64,000 bases of DNA from Cavenderia fasciculata (Eukaryota > Evosea > Eumycetozoa > Acytosteliales > Cavenderiaceae): the NCBI RefSeq assembly GCF_000203815.1, contig NW_004457637.1, forward strand, positions 186,001-250,000, given 5' to 3'. Positions within the stretch are counted from its first letter, which is position 1, and every line of letters begins with the position of its first letter. The notes beneath the pieces are model-generated. The model saw nothing but the letters and a program-made list of their open reading frames with translations. It had not been told where the DNA came from and did not search any database. The position numbers and the translations under genes are program-made. Of the stretch, positions 58,091-64,000 are shown piece by piece.

Positions 58091-58717
58091 ATGAATAAAT
58101 CAATTAAAATAGAATTATATGATTTAAATAATAAGATTGAAAAGTTATCAAGTTTAATTGATATTGTCGAAAGTAATAAAGAGGAAGCAGAAAAGGAAAA
58201 TGATAGTTTGTGTCAAGAGATTCTCGAACAAGAGATTAATCAACATCAAATACTTAGACATATTAGAGAATTGGGTCAATCTATAGAGTCAGATATTGAC
58301 CATCTAGAAAGGATAGATGACAACCAAATCAACAGTCAACTAACACTCAAGGATAAAAAGAAAAAGAGAAGAAGAGAAAAAGCATTGGTCATACACAACA
58401 AGAGACTTGAAAATGACCAACTTTTAAACAATACTATTGATCAATGGCAATTATTAGTACATGAATTAGAATCAATGAACAATAATCAAAAGAAAAAGAA
58501 AAAAGATGATGTTAATGCAAACCAACTCGAACTTGATTACTACACCCAATCAAGCAAGTCTATTAGATCATTTTTATTAAATAGAGCTGAATGGAATAGA
58601 TATAAATGTACGACGACTGGTATACTATCAACGAACAGTACTACTCTTTATGAATGCAAAAGAGGATCACCAATTCCAAGGGATATCATGACCATCAAAT
58701 TTAATCAGTTTTGTTAA
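58091..58717 (+). CDS. Unrecognised coiled-coil protein
   Basis: A single exon of 208 residues, starting at an ATG preceded by an A-rich leader. Residues 1-85 form a charged coiled coil (KIELYDLNNKIEKLSSLIDI; EILEQEINQHQILRHIRELG); a Lys/Arg patch KKKKRRREKA lies at about residues 97-106, and a second helix precedes QKKKKKDD. The C-terminal 50 residues look globular (SIRSFLLNRAEWNRYKCTTT...RGSPIPRDIMTIKFNQF). The layout (coiled coil then a small beta domain) has some likeness to kinetochore subunits of the Spc24/Spc25/CENP type, but I cannot name it. Basic patches could direct it to the nucleus. It lies 160 bases after the ComC-like gene on the same strand. An inverted repeat overlaps the stop codon. 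Confidence 0.65.
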   Translation: MNKSIKIELYDLNNKIEKLSSLIDIVESNKEEAEKENDSLCQEILEQEINQHQILRHIRELGQSIESDIDHLERIDDNQINSQLTLKDKKKKRRREKALVIHNKRLENDQLLNNTIDQWQLLVHELESMNNNQKKKKKDDVNANQLELDYYTQSSKSIRSFLLNRAEWNRYKCTTTGILSTNSTTLYECKRGSPIPRDIMTIKFNQFC

Positions 58718-58749
58718 GCAAGAAGGAAGTACTTCATCATCTTGCTTAA
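58714..58749. terminator. Stem-loop spanning the stop codon of the coiled-coil gene
   Basis: TTAAGCAAGA (58714-58723) and TCTTGCTTAA (58740-58749) are exact complements with a 16-base loop that itself holds the palindrome GAAGTACTTC. The first arm includes the TAA stop. It would be at the start of the 3' UTR; a role in 3'-end processing or translation end is guesswork. Confidence 0.45.
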
Positions 58750-59404
58750 AACATTATCTAGATACATATAAATAAAGGAGTGTCACTAACCACTCTTCAA
58801 ATAATATTATAGATAGATAGACTGGATGGAGGATAGATGGTGATTTACACACAAATTTGCACAATACAAACACACCATCAACCCCACCACTTCCCTTTTG
58901 ATTGGCAACCAATCAATCTATCAAATGCCGTATCGTATATGTAAATATAAATATTCTATATATATTTATATGTATGTAGAATCACGTGTGAAGGATGAAA
59001 AGGTTGAGTGGAATTTGTTACAGTGTGTAAAATCTAATGGCATGTTGTTTGCCGGCTTTCATACCCTCGAAACGTGATAAGAACTCCCTATTTATGTCTT
59101 CTGCTTCTTTTTCCCACTGCTACTCACTCTTCTTTCTTTGCTTCAAAGTAATGTGACAATCGGAAGGGGTTGCGTTGTGTTGTGTAATTGGATCATTTTA
59201 TTTTTAAAATAATAATAATAATAATAGAGGGAGTGATTTAACACTCTCTTTATCATCATTATCATCATTTAAAGATAATACTATACTGTTTGTCCCCATC
59301 AATTTATTTTATTTGTTTCCCCAAAATCTATATTTAATTTATTCTCAAAATAGATAGATATTATTTTATATATAGTTTTAAAAGTTTCAAAGATCATTTT
59401 TGAA
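58718..59404. other. Intergenic region upstream of the phospholipase B-type gene
   Basis: About 690 bases. Apart from the stem-loop at its start it contains a small inverted repeat TTGATTGG-CAA-CCAATCAA (about 58899-58917), TA-rich stretches and an oligo-T region before the next ATG. No coding sequence is supported. Confidence 0.4.
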
Positions 59405-60875
59405 ATGATGAAAGTTATTTTTGTATTTTTAATAATAGTAATCTCATTAATTGGAGGTGTTTTCCCAAATCAAGAACAGGCAGAACAAGTTGAAGATACA
59501 GATGGATGGTTTTCACCAAGTACCCCTGCTCCAGTTGATTATTCATTGTCATGTCCTGTATTAAAAAAATCAACATACTATCCAAATGATATTTATTCGG
59601 TTAGACCAGTTGATATTAAAGTTGTCTTGGTATGTAAATAATTATATCATTATAAATATTTATTCTATCAAATTTAATTTACCCTTTTTTAAAAACAATT
59701 AATTATTTTTTTTTAATGTAGGCTGTTGGTGATTCCCTTTCGGCAGCATTTGGATTAACATATCATGGTTTTGGAAGTTATGTTGGTGAGTCTAGAGGAA
59801 AGTCATGGTCCATTGGAGGTGATCCAAAGACTCCTTCAATTCCAAATTTTTTGGCTGCCATTGGAGCTGTAAATATTCTAAAACCAATAACCATTCCTAA
59901 AATCTATTGATTAATTTTTTTTTCTTTTTAAAAAAAGAATACAACAGGACAATCATTTGGAAGATCACTTCCATTACTACATTTCTTCCCAACATCAATG
60001 AGAGAGATTGCAAGAAGTCCCGATACTTGCCACAAATTAAATGGCGCAATGTCGACGGCAATCCTGAATGATGTCCCAGAACAAATAGAATATCTAGCAG
60101 ATTACATTGATGAAATCAAACCAACTGTTGATATAATCAGAGATTGGAAATTATTAAATTATTATATTGGAAACAATGATGTATGTAAAATTAAATTACA
60201 TTGATTTATTTTTTAGATTATTAATCTTTTTTCTTTTCCTTTTTCTTTATTTTTAGATTTGTGATTCATGTGAAGGTAAAAATACATCAACTGTAGCATT
60301 TTATAAAGATAATTATTATAATTCTTTATTATCAATGAGAAAGTCATTCCCAAGAATGATTGTAAATGTAATTTTAATTCCTAATCATATTTCCGAGATT
60401 GCAAATATGGGTAAAGGTGAAATGTGTAGTGTCATGCGTGACAAGATCATGAGATCTTGTACTTGTGCACTTTCAGATGATGGTAAAAAAGGTATGAAAC
60501 TACAAAATATTTTTAGTCTGTCAAATATTTATTAAATAATTAATTAATTATTATTTTTTTCTAAACAATATAGTAATGGATCAAAGATCAAAGGATTTAA
60601 ATCAGGTAATACTTAAAGCTGTAAATGATATAAATGAAGATAGTAAAACAAAAAATATTCAATTTAGAGCAGTCGTACAACCATTCCTAACAGAGACACA
60701 TGTAAAGAGAAACTTTGTATCTGAATTTGATTGTTTCCATTTTAATGAGTATGGAGGTCGATTGGCTGCCGTCGGTCTATGGAACAACATGATGCAGACA
60801 ACAAAATCAGATTCTATCAATGAATTTGATAAACCTATATGTCCATCAGAATCAACTTATTTAGTATCTGTTTAA
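59405..60875 (+). CDS. Secreted phospholipase B1-type GDSL lipase
   Basis: Five exons (59405-59629, 59723-59869, 59939-60180, 60257-60491 and about 60574-60875) encode about 385 residues. A signal peptide (KVIFVFLIIVISLIGGVFP) precedes the lipase: block I AVGDSLSAAFG with the nucleophile Ser, PNFLAAIGANTTGQSFG (block II region, Gly/Asn), IGNNDICDSCEG (block III Asn, as GGNDLC-YC in PLB1), and FDCFHFNEYGGRLAA (block V, Asp and His). The family normally has His-Pro after the catalytic Asp; here it is His-Phe, still keeping D-x-x-H. Members of this family deacylate phospholipids at both sn-1 and sn-2. The protein is secreted or lysosomal by its signal peptide. There is no membrane anchor, unlike mammalian PLB1. 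Confidence 0.85.
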
Positions 60876-60984
60876 AAAAAATAAATTAATTTTTATTGTT
60901 GTGTGTGTATGTTTTGTTGTATTACATCTTTATCTATCTGATAATTTATGAAACTTGATTGTATTTCTTTTCTTTTCCTTTTTT

Positions 60985-62793
60985 TTAATGAGCAACAATA
61001 GTTGCCTTTTGACCAGGTTTTGTAATAAAAGTTAATTTCTTCCAAAAGATTAGAGTTACACCAATATCAAACACCCAGAGTGATAGACAAAAGATAAAGA
61101 GTGGGAATCTATTGGCCATATCCAAACCATAACCAGCGAGTAGTGGACCGAGGATTCTAGCACCGCTACCCATGAGCATCATGAATCCAGTTTGGAAACC
61201 CTGTGGTTCATTCTCTCCATAGATACGATTCAGTAGTTTTGAATAGAGAGAATAGATACTGGTGTTTTGGGTAGGGATACCCATCGTGGTGATGATGACT
61301 GATAGAGCAAATTTCCATAGTTCAACGTGACGAGTAGCAGGGCCACCGAAAAAGACCAACAACATGGCAAGACCAGCACCCAAAAAGACTTGTCCAAATA
61401 GAATGAGATACTTGTCTTGAATACCCTTGTTGGCAGCAAACACTGTAGCAAAAATGAATATAATCACCTCACCAGAGATGACTGAATACATGACTGAATT
61501 ATCTAGCGTATCGAAATTGTATTGCTGATGGGTGATTGGCGTGATAAGTGTCTCTAAAGCTCCAAACACAAAGTTTTGTACAAAATTGATCAAGAAACAG
61601 GTCAACAACGATGCATTGACCAATTTGAATAGTTTCTTGAAAAAGGTATCCTCTCTTTTTGGAAAAGGGTTGGCAAGATCTTGTTGATGATCGCCACCTT
61701 GAATTTGTTGTCCATAAATAATTGAAAAATGGTAGGATGCAGATGATATGTTGGATATTGAATTTACATTGGATTGTGCCTTTGATTGATTATTATATTT
61801 CTTACTATAATTATTCATACTAGTTATTGGACTAGTTGGTGTTGATCTATCATTTCTACTATTTGATCTTGAAACGTTTTGATTATTATTATTATTACTA
61901 TTATAATTATTATAATTATAGTCACTATTATTAATATTATTATTGTTTGCGCCATCATTATTATTACTATTATTATTATTAATTAATAAATGTGTTTTTT
62001 CACTATAATTATTTGTCGATTGTTGTTGAGTAGTTGTTGTTGTTGTTGGTTTAGTTGATTTAGTTTCTACTCCTTGAGCTTGTTGTTTTTCATTAAAAGT
62101 AGGTTCTTTAAAGAAAATAAATGAAATGAGACATAAAAAGAGTAGGACAGAGAGCATCCAACCAGGTCCACGTAAAGGGTCGAATACAAAGTGTACATTT
62201 TTAATCCAAAACGAAGAGTTTAATTTGGCGAGTGCAAGATTAAATATGGGACCTGCCACCAATCCAATGGCATTGATACCGTTGACTTTGGCCATATAAC
62301 GAGTTCGTTGCTCTTTGGTTGATACCGATGCAATGTAACTGTTGGTGAGTGCCATGTTGGCACTTCCAATACCTGCAATGAGACGACCGGCGATAATCAT
62401 CAACGGAGAGACTGACATTGCATAGACAAGATTACCAGATATACCAACCAACAAACTGACACAAATCGCTTCACGCAACGTTCTCTTGTCGGCCCAGAAC
62501 CCAATCAATGGCAGGAATATAAGTTGTGCCAATGAGAATCCACTGAGTGCCCAACCAAGCGTATTATTTGTACCATCCAACGAAACGATAAACTGCCATA
62601 CCGAAGGCATCACAATACCATACTCTACATTTGCAATGAATCCAATTGCCATAATACTAATCATACTTGGTAAATGCATTGGTTTCTCTTGTTCTACTTC
62701 TCCTCCGACTTCCCCCTCTTCTTTGATCATTGGAGTTTCTTCATCTCCTTTGATTATATATCCTGCTCCATCTTCTTCTTCTGGAGTCAACAT
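60985..62793 (-). CDS. Major facilitator superfamily transporter, MFSD8/CLN7-like
   Basis: A single exon of 602 residues. An acidic N-terminus (TPEEEDGAGYIIKGDEETPM) precedes twelve predicted membrane helices in two bundles of six. MFSD8-type marks are GFWADKRTLREAICVSLLVG between helices 2 and 3, IIAGRLIAGIGSANMALTNS in helix 4, STKEQRTRYMAKVNGINAIG and GFQTGFMMLMGSGARILGPL in the second half. The central loop (about residues 235-360) is expanded with Asn, Ser and Thr runs. MFSD8/CLN7 is a lysosomal membrane protein whose loss causes a neuronal ceroid lipofuscinosis; it has been reported to conduct chloride. An endolysosomal location here is inferred; the acidic leader has no perfect dileucine sorting motif that I can assert. 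Confidence 0.75.
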   Translation of the reverse strand: MLTPEEEDGAGYIIKGDEETPMIKEEGEVGGEVEQEKPMHLPSMISIMAIGFIANVEYGIVMPSVWQFIVSLDGTNNTLGWALSGFSLAQLIFLPLIGFWADKRTLREAICVSLLVGISGNLVYAMSVSPLMIIAGRLIAGIGSANMALTNSYIASVSTKEQRTRYMAKVNGINAIGLVAGPIFNLALAKLNSSFWIKNVHFVFDPLRGPGWMLSVLLFLCLISFIFFKEPTFNEKQQAQGVETKSTKPTTTTTTQQQSTNNYSEKTHLLINNNNSNNNDGANNNNINNSDYNYNNYNSNNNNNQNVSRSNSRNDRSTPTSPITSMNNYSKKYNNQSKAQSNVNSISNISSASYHFSIIYGQQIQGGDHQQDLANPFPKREDTFFKKLFKLVNASLLTCFLINFVQNFVFGALETLITPITHQQYNFDTLDNSVMYSVISGEVIIFIFATVFAANKGIQDKYLILFGQVFLGAGLAMLLVFFGGPATRHVELWKFALSVIITTMGIPTQNTSIYSLYSKLLNRIYGENEPQGFQTGFMMLMGSGARILGPLLAGYGLDMANRFPLFIFCLSLWVFDIGVTLIFWKKLTFITKPGQKATIVAH

Positions 62794-63348
62794 GACTTAA
62801 AATTTTATCTCTCTCTTTTAAATAAATAAATAAAGTATAGAACTGTTGATTGTTTATGTTTAAACAATTCAATTGCAATGTGAGTGAGTGTGGTTTAAAA
62901 GAATAGTAGTAGTAGTACGATTGATTTGATGTGTATGAATTATTAGCTTTTGCTTTGTGTTAATCTTCTTCTTTAAACTTTTCACCCCCTTTGAACTGAA
63001 ATATCTCTCATCGGATGTAAAAGGATGGGGATATTGTGTTGGTGGTATTGCGTTGTTGGTAGAAAGTGTTTGAAGGTGGTTGACTGTGAAAATGCAACAA
63101 ATATAATATTATGTGGCTCGGTATTGCCCGTTAAAATACCCGCGAATCCTCCGTCGGGATTCAAAACAAAAAACAATTAAAAAATTAAAATGAGGAGTGT
63201 CAGACCTGCAATTGGGGAGATTATTATAAAAATCTGGTGATCCGGAAAAGTCCTAATGATTTTCCATTCTATTTGTTTTCTTTTTTATTTTGTGACCTAT
63301 ACTCGAGTTCTGCAATTATTATTATGATTATTATTATTATTAAAGTTA
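62794..63348. other. Intergenic region with a G+C-rich coding-like island
   Basis: Upstream of the MFSD8-like gene and downstream of the ZFYVE26-like gene, both minus strand. At 62982-63176 the minus strand is open for 64 codons (VLNPDGGFAGILTGNTEPHN) and unusually G+C-rich at 63110-63165, but it lacks an ATG and has no partner exon I can defend. The rest is simple AT-rich sequence. Confidence 0.4.
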
Positions 63349-64000
63349 TTATAGTTGTTGTTGTAAAACTTCTTGACACCATTTATAAATGGTTGGTTGA
63401 TTTGTTTTTTGAGCTTCGTCTTGAATGACTTGCAATAGTTCACGTGATTGTAGTTGGACGGCTTTGAGATACGCCATTTTTAATTTGTTACATAGAATAC
63501 AAGTTTGGACAAAGTTGTGTGGGCTGTGTAGCTTTTGTACCATCTTTTCGGGGATCTTGAGATCCTTCATCTCGAGTGAACACACTTCGATGACGGTCAT
63601 GGCGATTTGGTCCCAGTCCTCTGGATCGATAAAGTTGCGTAGATTGTTGAGATACTCTTCGACCTTGTTGTAGTTTTTACGTCTGCACATCATTGACAAC
63701 GAGTTGATGTAGATGGGGATAATATCGAGTTTAAACTCTTGTGATAGTTTAAAACCAAGTTCAAAGTTGCCGAGTACGGTGATCTGTTCGACCAACTCTG
63801 ACTTTTGCTTGTTACTGGCAAACACGGACAACTTGTAGATGGATGGGTTCTGGATATTCTTTTGTTGGGACTGGAGGAAACGACACACGTCGATTTGAGT
63901 GGTTGTGTTTTGTATGTACTTGGTCAGCTCCATATCGTTCATGACCTGGTTGGCCTTGTTGCGCTGGCCTTGTGGTGTACCCGCTACCAGGTGGAAATAG
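63349..64000 (-). CDS. C-terminus of ZFYVE26/spastizin-like protein, cut by right window edge
   Basis: 217 codons are in the window, open to the right edge. The sequence is helical: LVAGTPQGQRNKANQVMNDM, VEQITVLGNFELGFKLSQEF, KVEEYLNNLRNFIDPEDWDQ, ILCNKLKMAYLKAVQLQSRE and TIYKWCQEVLQQQL. The phrases around EDWDQ, CNKLKMAYL-AV and the final K-C-x-x-x-L resemble the C-terminal alpha-solenoid of ZFYVE26 (spastizin/SPG15), which works with spatacsin and AP-5 in endolysosome function. The FYVE domain, which would confirm it, would lie outside this window. Alternatives are other alpha-solenoid trafficking proteins (VPS-type). There is no intron in the visible part, and codons are G+C-richer than the window average. 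Confidence 0.5.
   Translation of the reverse strand, partial: YFHLVAGTPQGQRNKANQVMNDMELTKYIQNTTTQIDVCRFLQSQQKNIQNPSIYKLSVFASNKQKSELVEQITVLGNFELGFKLSQEFKLDIIPIYINSLSMMCRRKNYNKVEEYLNNLRNFIDPEDWDQIAMTVIEVCSLEMKDLKIPEKMVQKLHSPHNFVQTCILCNKLKMAYLKAVQLQSRELLQVIQDEAQKTNQPTIYKWCQEVLQQQL

Noticed and set aside
63110-63170. Possible tRNA because of TTCGC/GAATCC-like words
   Set aside because: No acceptor stem or cloverleaf could be drawn; coding-like or structured island instead.

Overview
The window looks like nuclear DNA of a dictyostelid social amoeba. It is AT-rich, with short introns of the form GTATGT...TTTAG/ATAG, homopolymer runs of Asn, Gln, Thr and Ser inside proteins, and gene families typical of dictyostelids (ComC-like EGF/TIG membrane protein, divergent ankyrin-type proteins, a beta-helix surface protein). 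The genus cannot be fixed from the window alone. Exon boundaries were inferred by eye from GT-AG signals and from reading-frame and family continuity; nothing was confirmed with transcripts.

Layout, left to right. 1-9.7 kb: housekeeping genes: a G3BP-type RNA-binding protein (cut by the left edge), NUP43, a DUF167 protein, a secreted surface protein of unknown function, and a large TPR protein. 9.7-23 kb: an accessory region with three tandem paralogs of an unrecognised four-exon family of about 740 residues (10070-12601, 15199-17645, 20443-22915), two degraded pieces of further copies (about 9866-9960 and 20141-20235), one divergent ankyrin-type gene between copies 1 and 2, and an antisense single-exon beta-helix membrane protein between copies 2 and 3. 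The middle copy looks broken. 23-32.8 kb: a PITH-domain protein, phospholipase D, and NAA25 (NatB auxiliary subunit). 32.8-34.1 kb: gene debris, including a TIG-domain-like relic. 34-44 kb: a Cgr1/CCDC86 nucleolar protein, a Rab GTPase, PEX7, a tiny putative tail-anchored protein, a second ankyrin-type protein, and DPH3. 44.7-64 kb: a bL35-like mitochondrial ribosomal protein, an unidentified single-pass membrane protein, an A-family DNA polymerase (theta/nu type), a ComC-like receptor-type protein, a coiled-coil protein, a phospholipase B-type GDSL lipase, an MFSD8-like transporter, and the C-terminus of a ZFYVE26/spastizin-like protein (cut by the right edge).

Most genes are unrelated single loci. 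The strongest candidate for something undescribed is the tandem family with its relics. The second is a set of intergenic inverted repeats (33665-33748, 43107-43181, 45650-45782, 9834-9864) whose stem lengths and wobble pairs would suit small hairpin or microRNA-type precursors. No tRNA, rRNA, CRISPR array or clear mobile element was seen.
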